Below, one piece after another: positions 24,979 to 34,362 of a stretch of 64,000 nt of DNA. Source of the stretch: Collinsella sp. AM34-10 (lineage in GTDB: Bacteria > Actinomycetota > Coriobacteriia > Coriobacteriales > Coriobacteriaceae). The DNA is taken from positions 52,799 to 116,798 of the forward strand of contig NZ_QSIL01000009.1 of NCBI RefSeq assembly GCF_003469185.1, given 5' to 3'. Every line of letters begins with the position of its first letter. The stretch's first letter is position 1. The notes beneath the pieces are model-generated. The model saw only the letters and a program-made list of their open reading frames with translations. It did not search any database and had not been told where the DNA came from. The position numbers and the translations under genes are program-made.

Positions 24979-26275
24979 CCTCGCCAGCCGCCTCGCCGCA
25001 TCTGAGTCCGCATCGTCCACCATCCTCGCCAAGGATCGAACGCTTTCCTGCGACACCCGCCAAACGGGACTCAACAACAACGCACTTGTAATCGGCCCCT
25101 CGGGAGCCGGCAAGACCCGAAACGTCCTCAAGCCCAACCTGCTGCAAATGAACGCAAGCTACATCGTGCTCGACACCAAAGGCACGCTCTGTCGCGAAGT
25201 GGGACCCGTGCTGGCAGCCCACGGTTACCGCGTGCAATGCCTCAACTTCGCCGACCTCAACACCGTCCCGGCCCTTGCGCCCGGCATCGAGCGCTGCGGC
25301 TACAACCCCCTGAGGCACATTCGCCGCAAGGCGGACGGCAGGCCCAACCAGCAGGACATCCTCTCGGTGGCAAAGGCCATCTGCCCCATCGAGGACAACA
25401 ACCAGCCTTTTTGGGATCATGCGGCGGCAAACCTGCTGTCGTGTCTTATCGCCTACGTCACCGAACAGCTACCCGCCGACGAGCAGACGATCAGCTCGGT
25501 CATCAAGCTGATCGAGCACCTGCAGGACGGTGCCACGGCCCGATTGTTTGACGATCTGATCACGACCGACCCCCAAAGCTATGCCCTCTCGCTATGGCGG
25601 CGCTACGCCATTACGCAAAATGCCGAGCGCATGCACGCGAGCATCGTCGGCATCCTTGCCGAAAAGGTCATGTGTCTGGGATTCGACGGTGCGGCACAGC
25701 TCTATCGTGAGTGCCATCAGGTGGACTTCGCTTCCATGGGACACACCCCCTGCGCCCTGTTTGTAACCGTAAGCGATATTGACCGCAATCTCGATCCGCT
25801 GACCGGCCTCTTTATTACGCAGGCGTTTATGGGCCTCATTCGCGAAGCCGATAGGCAGCCCGACGGCAGCCTGCCCGTGCCCGTGCGCTTTATGCTCGAT
25901 GACTTCGCAAATCTGCAGATCCCCCAGATCGACAACGTGCTCTCGATTATCCGAAGCCGCAACATCTGGGCAACGCTGCTATTGCAGTCGACCAACCAGC
26001 TCGATGCGCTCTACGGCGAGGCGCGAGCTCGCTCCATCATGGGCAACTGCGACACGCATCTGGTGCTGGCGTTCCAGGATCCCGAGAGCGCCCGGGTGTT
26101 TTCCGACCGCGCCGACGCACTGCCCAGCACGCTCATGGCGACGCCGATCGATCGCTCGTGGCTCTTTGTACGCGGTCGCACTCCCGAACAGGTCGAGCGC
26201 TTTAGGCTCGAAGACCATCCGCTCTACGGGGAGCTGCCCGAGGCGCAGCGAGACCATGCGGAGGCCGAGATCTAG
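24971..26275 (+). CDS. VirD4/TraG-like ATPase lacking membrane helices
   Basis: A 434-residue protein with Walker A IGPSGAGKTRNVLKPNLLQ (GPSGAGKT about residues 42-49), a VLDTKGTL strand and a Walker B-like VRFMLDDFANL, then ATLLLQSTNQL and LVLAFQDPESA, all typical of type IV coupling proteins. Those normally carry N-terminal membrane helices, absent here. AAGGAGG lies 6 nt before ATG. No relaxase, mating-pore gene or integrase is in the window. Coupling to a ClpP-like protease suggests an ATP-driven motor, perhaps one that feeds substrates. That is inference. Confidence 0.82.
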   Translation: MSNLASRLAASESASSTILAKDRTLSCDTRQTGLNNNALVIGPSGAGKTRNVLKPNLLQMNASYIVLDTKGTLCREVGPVLAAHGYRVQCLNFADLNTVPALAPGIERCGYNPLRHIRRKADGRPNQQDILSVAKAICPIEDNNQPFWDHAAANLLSCLIAYVTEQLPADEQTISSVIKLIEHLQDGATARLFDDLITTDPQSYALSLWRRYAITQNAERMHASIVGILAEKVMCLGFDGAAQLYRECHQVDFASMGHTPCALFVTVSDIDRNLDPLTGLFITQAFMGLIREADRQPDGSLPVPVRFMLDDFANLQIPQIDNVLSIIRSRNIWATLLLQSTNQLDALYGEARARSIMGNCDTHLVLAFQDPESARVFSDRADALPSTLMATPIDRSWLFVRGRTPEQVERFRLEDHPLYGELPEAQRDHAEAEI

Positions 26276-26352
26276 GCGCAGGGTTCTCGCAGCGCGCGGC
26301 GCCCCGGCGATGTTCCGCAAGGGCCGTGCGCCCCGGGACCACGGCAAAGCAA

Positions 26353-26384
26353 AGGGGCCCGCATCCGATAGGATACGGGCCCCT
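26353..26384. terminator. Bidirectional terminator between the trio and pgi
   Basis: AGGGGCCCGCATCC pairs with GGATACGGGCCCCT (one mismatch) around a 4-nt loop between the convergent genes. Confidence 0.75.
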
Positions 26385-26416
26385 GACTATAAGGCGCGAT
26401 GCGTTAACAGCAGCGA

Positions 26417-28111
26417 CTACTTGCGGTGAGCGCGGTAGAACTCGATGAGCGCCTGGGTCGAAGCGTCCTGCTCGGCCTTGGCGGCGTCGTCGTGGAAGGC
26501 CGGGGTGATCTGCTTGGCAAGCTGCTTGCCCAGCTCGACGCCCCACTGGTCGTAGGAGTCAATGCCCCAGACCGTGCCCTCGACAAACGTGATGTGCTCG
26601 TACAGGGCGATGAGCTCGCCGAGTGCGAACGGGGTCAGCGTGTCGCCGAAGATCGAGGTCGTCGGACGGTTGCCCTCAAAGCAGCGGGCCGGGACGATCT
26701 GCTCGGGCGTACCCTCGGCACGAACCTCGTCGGCCGTCTTACCAAAGGCGAGCGCCTTGGTCTGGGCCAGGAAGTTGCCCAGGAACAGCTCATGCACGTC
26801 CTGACCGCTATCGGTCGCAGGGTTGGCAGTGTTAGCGAAGGCGATGAAGTCGGCCGGAACCACCACAGTGCCCTGGTGCAGCAGCTGGTAGAAGGCATGC
26901 TGGCCGTTGGTGCCGGGCTCGCCCCAGAAGATCTCGCCGGTATCGGAGGTCACAGCGCTGCCGTCCCAGCGGACGTGCTTGCCGTTGGACTCCATGGTGA
27001 GCTGCTGCAGGTAGGCCGGGAAGCGGTGCAGATACTGGCAGTACGGAAGCACGGCGTGGCTCTTGGAGCCGAAGAAGTTGACGTACCAGACGTTGAGCAG
27101 GCCCATCAGCGCGACGGCGTTGCTCTCGAGCGGCGTGTTGCAGAAGTACTCGTCGATGGCATGGAAGCCCTCGAGGAACTGCTGGAAGCGCTCGGGGCCG
27201 AGGACGACGATCAGCGACAGGCCCACGGCGGAGTCGACAGAATAGCGGCCGCCAACCCAGTTCCAGAAGCCGAAGGCGTTGGCGGGGTCGATACCGAAGG
27301 CCTCAACCTTCTCGAGTGCGGTGGAAACGGCGACGAAGTGCTTTGCCACAGCCTCGGCGTTCTGCTCCTCGGAGCCGTCGATGGCACCCTGAGCCTTGAG
27401 CTGCTCGAGCATCCAGGTCTTGACCTCACGAGCGTTGGTGAGGGTCTCGAGCGTGGTGAAGGTCTTGGAGACGATAATCACGAGCGTGGTCTCGGGATCG
27501 AGGCCCTTGAGCTTCTCTGCCTGATCGTTGGGGTCGATGTTGGAGATATAGCGGCAGTCGATACCGGCGTCGGCGTAGGGACGCAGAGCCTCGTAGGCCA
27601 TGACCGGGCCCAGATCGGAGCCACCGATGCCGATGGACACCAGGTGCTCGATCCTCTTGCCGGTTACGCCCTTCCACTCACCGGAGCGAACGCGCTCGGC
27701 GAAGGCATACATGCGGTCGAGGACCTCGTGCACGTCGGCGACGACATCCTGGCCGTCAACGATGAGCTGGCCCTTCTCGCTTGCCGGACGGCGAAGCGCG
27801 GTGTGCAGAACAGCGCGGTCCTCGGTGGTGTTGATGTGCTCGCCGGAGAACATGGCGTCGCGGCGCTCCTCGAGCTTCACCTCGCGGGCAAGATCGCACA
27901 GCAGCTTGACGGTCTCATCGGTCACCAGGTTCTTGGACAGGTCAAAGTGCAGGTCACCAGCGTCAAAGCTCAGCTTGTTCACACGCTCGGGATCGGCAGC
28001 GAACCATGCCTTGAGGTCGATGCCCTCGGCCTCGAGCTTCTCCTGATGGGCCTCGAGCGCCTTCCAAGCGGCGGTCGACGTAGCGTCGATAGGTGCGGCA
28101 ACAGTTGCCAT
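26417..28111 (-). CDS. pgi: Glucose-6-phosphate isomerase
   Basis: Interconverts glucose 6-phosphate and fructose 6-phosphate in glycolysis. A 564-residue bacterial/eukaryotic-type [40 protein letters not shown], the signature [38 protein letters not shown] (catalytic His region) and the C-terminal [14 protein letters not shown]. The ATG was chosen for GAGGAGG 5 nt upstream. It would take up the glucose 6-phosphate released by the frl pathway. It is a single-gene unit. Confidence 0.96.
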   Translation of the reverse strand: MATVAAPIDATSTAAWKALEAHQEKLEAEGIDLKAWFAADPERVNKLSFDAGDLHFDLSKNLVTDETVKLLCDLAREVKLEERRDAMFSGEHINTTEDRAVLHTALRRPASEKGQLIVDGQDVVADVHEVLDRMYAFAERVRSGEWKGVTGKRIEHLVSIGIGGSDLGPVMAYEALRPYADAGIDCRYISNIDPNDQAEKLKGLDPETTLVIIVSKTFTTLETLTNAREVKTWMLEQLKAQGAIDGSEEQNAEAVAKHFVAVSTALEKVEAFGIDPANAFGFWNWVGGRYSVDSAVGLSLIVVLGPERFQQFLEGFHAIDEYFCNTPLESNAVALMGLLNVWYVNFFGSKSHAVLPYCQYLHRFPAYLQQLTMESNGKHVRWDGSAVTSDTGEIFWGEPGTNGQHAFYQLLHQGTVVVPADFIAFANTANPATDSGQDVHELFLGNFLAQTKALAFGKTADEVRAEGTPEQIVPARCFEGNRPTTSIFGDTLTPFALGELIALYEHITFVEGTVWGIDSYDQWGVELGKQLAKQITPAFHDDAAKAEQDASTQALIEFYRAHRK

Positions 28112-28280
28112 AAAGTCCTCCTCAGCATACGGGCGCATACCTCCATGCGCCCGGATAATCAGATGCCCCTATTCTAGCGCAGGTCAAGACCGTAATCAGC
28201 GAGCGTTGCCAATCCGCCCCCAAACGGCGACCGACCAAAAAGGGACAGGTTTTGACGATGTCCGCACAAGCGGGTATTAT

Positions 28281-28294
28281 CGAACATGTATTCG
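28281..28294 (+). promoter_or_regulatory. LexA (SOS) box
   Basis: CGAACATGTATTCG differs by one base in the right half from the CGAAC-N4-GTTCG consensus of Gram-positive LexA sites. It lies 30 bp before the GTG start of the Y-family polymerase, where LexA repression is expected. It also argues against the longer reading frame that would begin upstream of it. Confidence 0.7.
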
Positions 28295-28323
28295 ATAAGA
28301 ACATGTGTTTGATGGGAGGACGC

Positions 28324-29829
28324 GTGGGGCACGAGCGTCACACCTATGTCTGCATCGACCTTAAGACGTTCTACGCTAGCGTCGAGTGCGTTGACCGCGG
28401 GCTCAACCCGCTCACCACCAACCTGGTCGTTGCCGACGAATCGCGCGGGCGCACGACCATCTGTCTCGCCATCACACAGGCCATGAAGGACCTGGGGATA
28501 CACAATCGCTGCCGTCTGTTCGAAATTCCCGACGGCATCGACTACATCAAGGCCATACCGCGCATGCAGCACTACATGGAGGTGTCGGCGCAAATTTACG
28601 GTATCTATCTGGAATACGTGAGTCCGCAAGACGTGCACGTCTACTCCATCGACGAATGCTTTATCGACGTGACACCCTATCTGGACCTCTACCATACCGA
28701 CGCTGAAGGCTTCGCCTGCATGTTGCGCGACGAGGTCCTGGCGCGCACCGGCATCACGGCAACGGTTGGCATCGGCCCCAACCTATTCCAGGCCAAGGTG
28801 GCACTCGACATTACCGCCAAGCACGTACCCAGCCGCATCGGCAAACTCGACGACGAGACCTTTCGCAAGGAGATCTGGCCCCATCGCCCCATCACCGACA
28901 TCTGGGGCATTGGGCCCGGCGTGGCAGCACGACTCGAAAAATACGGCGTCTACGATCTGATGGGCGTCGCGGCGCTCGACGAAAACCTGCTCTACGACGA
29001 GCTCGGCGTCAATGCCGAGTATCTTATCGACCACGCCTTTGGGCGCGAGCCGACAACTATCGCCGATATTCAGGCCTATCGCCCGCAGGCAACCTCAACA
29101 ACCACGGGGCAAGTGCTATCGAAGGGTTATGCCTATGAGCAAGCCTACACCGTGTTGCGCGAGATGGTCGACAACGCTGTGCTGGACTTAGTCGATAAGC
29201 ACGTGGTGTGCAACAGCATCTCGCTCTTTGTAGGCTACGCGAGCGAGCGCGCCGACATACGCCGCCTCGACGCCAGCGGCACAGCGCAATATGTAGACGG
29301 ATGCGGGCATTTGCGTTCGAGCACGTCGAGCATCGAACCCGCCGCAACCGCCGGCCCCAAGCTCGCACCCCGCGCGCCCAAGCCCGTCCAGCGCGATGAC
29401 GAACGCCGACGTTTGGTGCGAGAGGCACAGGCGATTGACGGCATCTTTGTGGGCGAACACGGCGGCAAGCCGCGTGGTGGCTATGCCGCGCTCTTTGCGC
29501 ACTCCAACGCCTCGCGCAAGCTGCCCGAGCGCACCAATTCGTTTAAGAAGATCATGGGCTATTTCGATGAGCTCTGGGCGCAGACTGTCGATCCCAAACG
29601 ACCGGTCAAGCGCATCAACCTGGGATTTGGCAATCTGGTGCCCGAGGAATTTGCCACTATCGACCTGTTCAGCGATGTTAAGGCCGATGAGCGCGAGCGC
29701 GACCTGGCGCGCGCCGTCCTGGCCGTGAAGGGCAAGTACGGCAAGAACGCGCTCGTCAAGGGATTAAGCTTCACCGCCGGCGCCACCGCACGCGAACGCA
29801 ACGATCAGGTAGGAGGACATCGTGCCTAA
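28324..29829 (+). CDS. Y-family DNA polymerase (UmuC/DinB type)
   Basis: Translesion polymerase of about 501 residues. YVCIDLKTFYASVECVDRGL holds the first metal Asp and steric-gate region, VYSIDECFIDVTPYL the catalytic SIDE motif, ATVGIGPNLFQAKVALDI the fingers, and WGIGPGVAARLEKYG the helix-hairpin-helix. The little-finger domain seems enlarged by a Ser/Pro/Ala-rich, charged insertion at about residues 330-400. GGAGG lies 4 nt before a GTG start; ATGs at 28312 and 28303 are alternatives. The LexA box upstream and the overlapping YolD-like gene fit an SOS mutagenesis operon. Confidence 0.9.
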   Translation: MGHERHTYVCIDLKTFYASVECVDRGLNPLTTNLVVADESRGRTTICLAITQAMKDLGIHNRCRLFEIPDGIDYIKAIPRMQHYMEVSAQIYGIYLEYVSPQDVHVYSIDECFIDVTPYLDLYHTDAEGFACMLRDEVLARTGITATVGIGPNLFQAKVALDITAKHVPSRIGKLDDETFRKEIWPHRPITDIWGIGPGVAARLEKYGVYDLMGVAALDENLLYDELGVNAEYLIDHAFGREPTTIADIQAYRPQATSTTTGQVLSKGYAYEQAYTVLREMVDNAVLDLVDKHVVCNSISLFVGYASERADIRRLDASGTAQYVDGCGHLRSSTSSIEPAATAGPKLAPRAPKPVQRDDERRRLVREAQAIDGIFVGEHGGKPRGGYAALFAHSNASRKLPERTNSFKKIMGYFDELWAQTVDPKRPVKRINLGFGNLVPEEFATIDLFSDVKADERERDLARAVLAVKGKYGKNALVKGLSFTAGATARERNDQVGGHRA

Positions 29830-30247
29830 GTCCCAACAACAGCCGATGCGGCCACCGACGCCTTTTGAACGTCTAGCGGACCCCGAGGGAAGACGTCGAT
29901 CCGCCGACCCCAAGCTCACCGCCAACGGCGCCGTCCGCGCCGGCCGTGCCGCACAGTTTATGCCCTTTGCCGCCCTCACGGGATACTACGAGCTCGTGCG
30001 CAAACAAGAGATCACTGTTGAGCCCAAATGCGAACTCACGGAAGAAAAAGCCCTCGAGCTTTCGAAAAAGCTCGAGGGCCTCAAACGCGGCGACCTGGTG
30101 CGCGTCACCTATTACGATATGTACGGCTATCGTAGCCGCACGGGCATTCTCGACGAAGTGTTACCCGCATTCAAGCTGCTCAAACTCAGGGATATCGCCA
30201 TCGACTTCGACGATATCAAAAACATCGAGCTGCGCGGACGCGCCTAG
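29822..30247 (+). CDS. YolD-like protein, partner of the Y-family polymerase
   Basis: A 141-residue protein whose C-terminal half matches the YolD-like domain: AQFMPFAALTGYYELVRKQE, then GLKRGDLVRVTYYDMYGYR and a final DFDDIKNIEL strand. YolD proteins accompany UvrX/UmuC-type polymerases and resemble UmuD functionally. It starts at GTG with AGGAGG upstream inside the end of the polymerase gene (8-bp overlap), so expression is coupled and SOS-controlled. Its stop overlaps the end of the convergent surface-protein gene. Confidence 0.83.
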   Translation: MPKSQQQPMRPPTPFERLADPEGRRRSADPKLTANGAVRAGRAAQFMPFAALTGYYELVRKQEITVEPKCELTEEKALELSKKLEGLKRGDLVRVTYYDMYGYRSRTGILDEVLPAFKLLKLRDIAIDFDDIKNIELRGRA

Positions 30248-32829
30248 CGACAAGAACGCTTGCGCAAGACGAGGGCAATGCCAAGCACCGCGGCAGCTGC
30301 AACCAGCAATCCCAAGACCAGCGTGAGGGTCGAGTCGCCAGCGTGAGGCAGCGAGCCGTCCTTCGGAGTCTTCTTAGTGGCCGTCGTGACGGTGGTCGTG
30401 GTGCTGCTCGACTGGTCGTTGCCGCCCGTCTGGCTGCCACCAGGCTGATCGCCGCCACCCGGCTGCGAAGGATTGGTGGGTTTCGTCGGATCCGGAGTAC
30501 CGGGATCAATCGGATTCTCCGAATTCTCCTTGCGCTGGATCCAAACCTGGCAGCCATAGAACGGGTTGGCGGTACCAAGGCACAGACCCTGGTTGGTCAC
30601 CGCAAAGGTGCGCAGACCATGGTTATACGGATCGTTAAAGCCATTGGTCGTCAGCGTCGTAAAGTTCACGCCGTCCTCGGTCACATACATATCAAAGCCG
30701 CGCTCGGCATCGCGCAGGTAGTACATGCACGTAAGCACGCTCTGCAGCTTCTTGAGGTTCTCCTCGCTCAGCAGCTTATCGAGCGCATCCTGAATATCGC
30801 CCGGCAGCTCGGTGCCATAGGCATCCTCGTACTGCTGCTTCAGGCTCTCATAGCTATCGAGCATGTCCTGATACTGGTCGGCAAAGGACTTGAAGTACGC
30901 GATCTCGCCATCGATCTTCTGGACGTAAGCGGCGTCGTCCTCAACGTCCTGGGACATCGTCGCGGCCTGATCGCAAAGATCGCCCGCGGCATCCTCCAGC
31001 GCATCGCTCAGGTCGCCAAAGCCCTTAGCGACCTCGGTCTTCTCGTCATCGGCCTCGACGGCCTCAGCCTTCTCGTCATCGACCTCGACGGCCTCGTTTG
31101 AATCATCGTCCGCAGGCGTGTTCACGGGAACGATGGGGTCGTCAGGCGATTTCTTGTCGAGCAGGTGATCGAGCAGGTCCCTAAGGCGCTGAACCTGAGA
31201 GTTCCACTCCTCGGGCGTCATATCGATAATGTCGCCATTGGAGAACTGGCCGATCGGCTCAAGCAGGCTCGCGGTATCAAAGGTGCCGATATACAGCTTG
31301 CCGTCGAACTTCTGCATGCGCCAAATGTACTGGTTCTCGTTTCGGCCAAAGCCCGAAGCCAGGCCGGAAATACCGCCCTCGGGGAACATGACGGTGGGAT
31401 CGCCAACGACGAGCTCCATGTTCTCGTTCTTGTCCATGCGATAGATGTTAACCGACTGCTCAAGATTGGCATTCACAAACGAGCAGTCAACGCCGCCCAT
31501 GCCGCTCTTGCCGCCCTCTTCGGTGTTGGATTTGTTGAACAGGATGCGCTCGAGAGCAATCTCCTCGTCGTTGTATTCACCGATATAGAGGTAGTCGTTG
31601 TAGACGATGAGGTTGGCAGCGCCAGAACGGGTGCGGGCAGGATCGATGCCAAAGCAGTACTTTGCACGGCACTTTGGATCGGTCGCATCCTTATCGCCAA
31701 CAATGGAAGTCCACTCATAGCTGCCGTCGGCGTTCTTGTCGCCACGAACCATGGCAAACGACCGCATGGAATTATCATCGGGAGCGTTCTCGGGCGTACC
31801 GGTGCAGATGGTGGCATAGAGATGGCCATTGTACGAGACCATATCCCAAATGGCGCCGCCGTAGATGCTGTCCTGATAGTGAATCGCCGGATAGCCAAAC
31901 AGCGTCTTCGAGTTAGCAATCTCGGTGAAGCTAGCCTGGCCCTTCGAGGGGTCAGATGACGTCAGGATTGTCGCCACAAACTCATTGCCCGCTTTACCCA
32001 CATTGCTGATGACGAGCTGTCCATCATGGACGCACATGCCGCGGATACCGGTAGAAATGCCCTGCTTGTAGGCATCGCGGTAATCGTCCGCGCTCGAAAG
32101 GCCCTGATAGACAACTTTCCAATCATCCGTCTTAGGATCGATCTCATATACAGCAGGCAGGCCGCTTTTGCCGCCATTGGTCCTGACGCTGCCGCAGAAA
32201 TAAAGCTTACCCTTATAGCTCACGGCATTGCGGAACAAAGGACCGACGCCGTTGAGCGATTCAGAGAGCAGCAACTTGGTCTCACCGGTCTTGGTATTGA
32301 TCTTGACCAAGATGCCGCCGCTGTCCTTGTCGGCCGTGCCGTCCTCCTTCTGCTGTCCATAGAAGAAGGTGCCGTTAAACATGGCCTCCAGCGTCAGGCG
32401 CATGGTCTCGGCATCAAAGGAATCGCCCAGCGTACCGTTCATGAGCGTCAGCGTGTTGCCCATCGCCGCATAGCAGGTGCCCACATAAAGCCAATCACCA
32501 TAGCTCGCAGCCGCCCAAGTGTAGCTCTGGCCGCGATCGCCTTCGTTGTTGGCTGTGTTACCGTCGGCGCCCGGAACGGCAACGGCACCGTTACCCTGGT
32601 AGTCGACGATACCATCCGGCTGCGACGTTACTACCGTAGGATGCGAGAGCTTCTCAAAGGAATACCCATTTCCCGCATTGTAGGTAACGGCACCCGAAGC
32701 ATCTTCGGCATGCGCCGGCAGCGGCGATACCAAGATAGCGGCAAGCGCTGCCACCAAGCCAAGTGTTCCCACTCGTCTCATAAGGCTATAGCCTCCCCTG
32801 TCCTTAAGCCCAGTTTTAGCATTCTTCAT
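30244..32829 (-). CDS. Large cell-wall-anchored surface protein
   Basis: An 861-residue product. The signal peptide (MRRVGTLGLVAALAAILVSP, cleavage after AHA) lies near residues 17-41. The bulk (about 45-560) has repeated short beta motifs such as SYGDWLYVGTCYA, SYKGKLYFCGS, SYNGHLYATICTG and VYNDYLYIGEYND, suggesting a beta-propeller. An acidic, coiled-coil-like region (about 560-700) follows, with a tandem VEVDDEKAEA/VEADDEKTEV, then a Pro/Gly/Ser/Thr-rich stretch. It ends in the sortase-type motif LPHAGD, a membrane helix and RKRSCR. The ligand is unknown and no sortase gene is in the window. Confidence 0.8.
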   Translation of the reverse strand: MKNAKTGLKDRGGYSLMRRVGTLGLVAALAAILVSPLPAHAEDASGAVTYNAGNGYSFEKLSHPTVVTSQPDGIVDYQGNGAVAVPGADGNTANNEGDRGQSYTWAAASYGDWLYVGTCYAAMGNTLTLMNGTLGDSFDAETMRLTLEAMFNGTFFYGQQKEDGTADKDSGGILVKINTKTGETKLLLSESLNGVGPLFRNAVSYKGKLYFCGSVRTNGGKSGLPAVYEIDPKTDDWKVVYQGLSSADDYRDAYKQGISTGIRGMCVHDGQLVISNVGKAGNEFVATILTSSDPSKGQASFTEIANSKTLFGYPAIHYQDSIYGGAIWDMVSYNGHLYATICTGTPENAPDDNSMRSFAMVRGDKNADGSYEWTSIVGDKDATDPKCRAKYCFGIDPARTRSGAANLIVYNDYLYIGEYNDEEIALERILFNKSNTEEGGKSGMGGVDCSFVNANLEQSVNIYRMDKNENMELVVGDPTVMFPEGGISGLASGFGRNENQYIWRMQKFDGKLYIGTFDTASLLEPIGQFSNGDIIDMTPEEWNSQVQRLRDLLDHLLDKKSPDDPIVPVNTPADDDSNEAVEVDDEKAEAVEADDEKTEVAKGFGDLSDALEDAAGDLCDQAATMSQDVEDDAAYVQKIDGEIAYFKSFADQYQDMLDSYESLKQQYEDAYGTELPGDIQDALDKLLSEENLKKLQSVLTCMYYLRDAERGFDMYVTEDGVNFTTLTTNGFNDPYNHGLRTFAVTNQGLCLGTANPFYGCQVWIQRKENSENPIDPGTPDPTKPTNPSQPGGGDQPGGSQTGGNDQSSSTTTTVTTATKKTPKDGSLPHAGDSTLTLVLGLLVAAAAVLGIALVLRKRSCR

Positions 32830-33054
32830 TTCTGTCCACGGCTAATTGCAATCTGAGCACAGCAATAATCATCGTATAAATATACACCTGTAATTTTTTG
32901 GACGGGTTAATAGATGCTCGATTGGTAGCGAATTCCGCGCGAACCGTCACCAAACTCCACTTTTGCCGCATCTAAAGGTTATTTTTTGCGCAAATTTTTG
33001 GATGCCGATAGTCACAATGGGCAGGAGGCCGGTATCCACCGGAGAGGGCAACGC

Positions 33055-33438
33055 CTACATTTTCATAACGTAATAGCCCGCGCCCCTCACCGCCGACTCG
33101 AGTGTGTCGCGATCAACCGGGCGCTTCGAGCGTACGCGTGCTGTGTGGTCCGCGTACGTTACCGTTGCCCACACGCCGTCCAGCGCATTGAGGGCATTGG
33201 CTACGTTCTGAGCGCAGCCGTCACAGCTCATGCCGCCGATGAGCAGCTCATCGCTATAGGGATAGTGCGACGCATCGGTATCCACCACAACAACCTTTTT
33301 GGCCTTCTTGCCGCTCGTACCATCGCTGCAACAACTCTTCCCGTGTGTCGATGCGGCAATGCGACGCAGCCCAAAAAACATGCCGACGGCAATGACGGCC
33401 AGCACGATGAGATTCGCAGGGTTGAGCAAGTCACTCAT
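33055..33438 (-). CDS. Membrane-anchored heavy-metal-associated (HMA) domain protein
   Basis: A 127-residue product. The N-terminal membrane helix NPANLIVLAVIAVGMFFGL is followed by a short Lys/Cys linker (GKSCCSDGTSGKKAKK). The HMA domain carries the metal site GGMSCDGCAQNVANALNAL and ends GAGYYVMKM. Such proteins bind Cu(I) or Zn(II). AGGGGAG precedes the chosen ATG. No P-type ATPase is next to it. It may be an iron- or copper-linked accessory, as FeoB-associated proteins of similar design exist; that is a guess. Confidence 0.78.
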   Translation of the reverse strand: MSDLLNPANLIVLAVIAVGMFFGLRRIAASTHGKSCCSDGTSGKKAKKVVVVDTDASHYPYSDELLIGGMSCDGCAQNVANALNALDGVWATVTYADHTARVRSKRPVDRDTLESAVRGAGYYVMKM

Positions 33439-33546
33439 ACGCTCCCCTTCCTTACGGTCCATTTCAGAGATACCCCGTGGGGTGCCCCATCTTACTCCAA
33501 ACTCATGTCAGTTCAGTCAATTAGTTTCCCTCTTCAAACTTTTTAG

Positions 33547-33574
33547 TTGACCAAGGCTTACTTTCGTGTATAAG
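33547..33574 (+). promoter_or_regulatory. Promoter of the DUF3793-flavodoxin genes
   Basis: -35 TTGACC and -10 TATAAG, 16 bp apart, with the predicted start about 30 bp before the DUF3793 ATG. Confidence 0.6.
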
Positions 33575-33611
33575 TTTTCCTAGGCTAACAGGAAAGGACA
33601 GCAGTGGCGTC

Positions 33612-34316
33612 ATGACTCGAACTATAGACATTCCAACGTTTCAGGCGGCGGTTGTTCGCAACTGCTCTCCCATGCTTGCGGGCATCAAGCCGGCATCGCT
33701 CTTTACCTATCCAGGAGTCTATGCCGATCAAAACGGCTCGAGTGCAACTGCGGCGATCGAGGATCGCCGAGCACATCTGCTCAACGTTATCGCTCAGTGC
33801 AATCACGAGCTTAATCCGTTCGGCATCCATCTGAGCGTTTTGGTCTGGCGCCCCTGCGGGGCGCTCGTATACGCATGTCGGCCCAATAGCCTCGCCACTT
33901 ATCTTGCTGACCCGCGCGCCAAAACGGCACTCACCAAGGAGGGCTACGACACCGGCAACCTCTCGGCATGTCTTGTGCATCTGGCATCGCGCATCACGCT
34001 CGCAAGCAATAACGCCGCGGAATGCGCATGCGGCCAAACCCGATGCGCATTGGACCATCAAGCACACTGCGACAACGGCTGCACCTGCGAGTTCCCCCAC
34101 GAAATTGGCTACTTTTTGGGCTATCCCTACGAAGACGTGCATCAGTTTATCGTCCAGCATGGCGAAAACTACAAGGTCTTTGGCGCCTGGAAGGTCTACA
34201 CGAATGTCGAGCAGGCGCTCACGACCTTCGACTCCTATCGCGCCTGCACGCAATACCTCACGTATATCTATCAGCAGGGCTGCAGCTTGGCGCAACTTGC
34301 CCAGGCGACCCGATAG
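33612..34316 (+). CDS. DUF3793 family protein
   Basis: A 234-residue soluble protein typical of anaerobes. AHLLNVIAQCNHELNPFGIH, LVYACRPNSLATYL, a Cys-rich insert (ECACGQTRC...CDNGCTC) and EIGYFLGYPYEDVHQFIVQHG with NYKVFGAWKVY match DUF3793 proteins, which commonly lie next to flavodoxin genes. The SD (AAAGGA) is rather far from ATG. The extra cysteines could bind metal, but the function of the family is not known. The flavodoxin gene follows 46 bp downstream. Confidence 0.8.
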   Translation: MTRTIDIPTFQAAVVRNCSPMLAGIKPASLFTYPGVYADQNGSSATAAIEDRRAHLLNVIAQCNHELNPFGIHLSVLVWRPCGALVYACRPNSLATYLADPRAKTALTKEGYDTGNLSACLVHLASRITLASNNAAECACGQTRCALDHQAHCDNGCTCEFPHEIGYFLGYPYEDVHQFIVQHGENYKVFGAWKVYTNVEQALTTFDSYRACTQYLTYIYQQGCSLAQLAQATR

Positions 34317-34362
34317 AACGTACAAACCGCGGCCGCACGCCGCACAACCGAAAGGACTCAAC

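Noticed and set aside
24971..26275. Part of an integrative conjugative element
   Set aside because: No relaxase, mating-pore, integrase or attachment sites near; the ATPase lacks membrane helices.
26426..28177. 583-codon plus-strand open frame over pgi
   Set aside because: Shadow of pgi; Val/Leu/Gly-rich composition and no domain.
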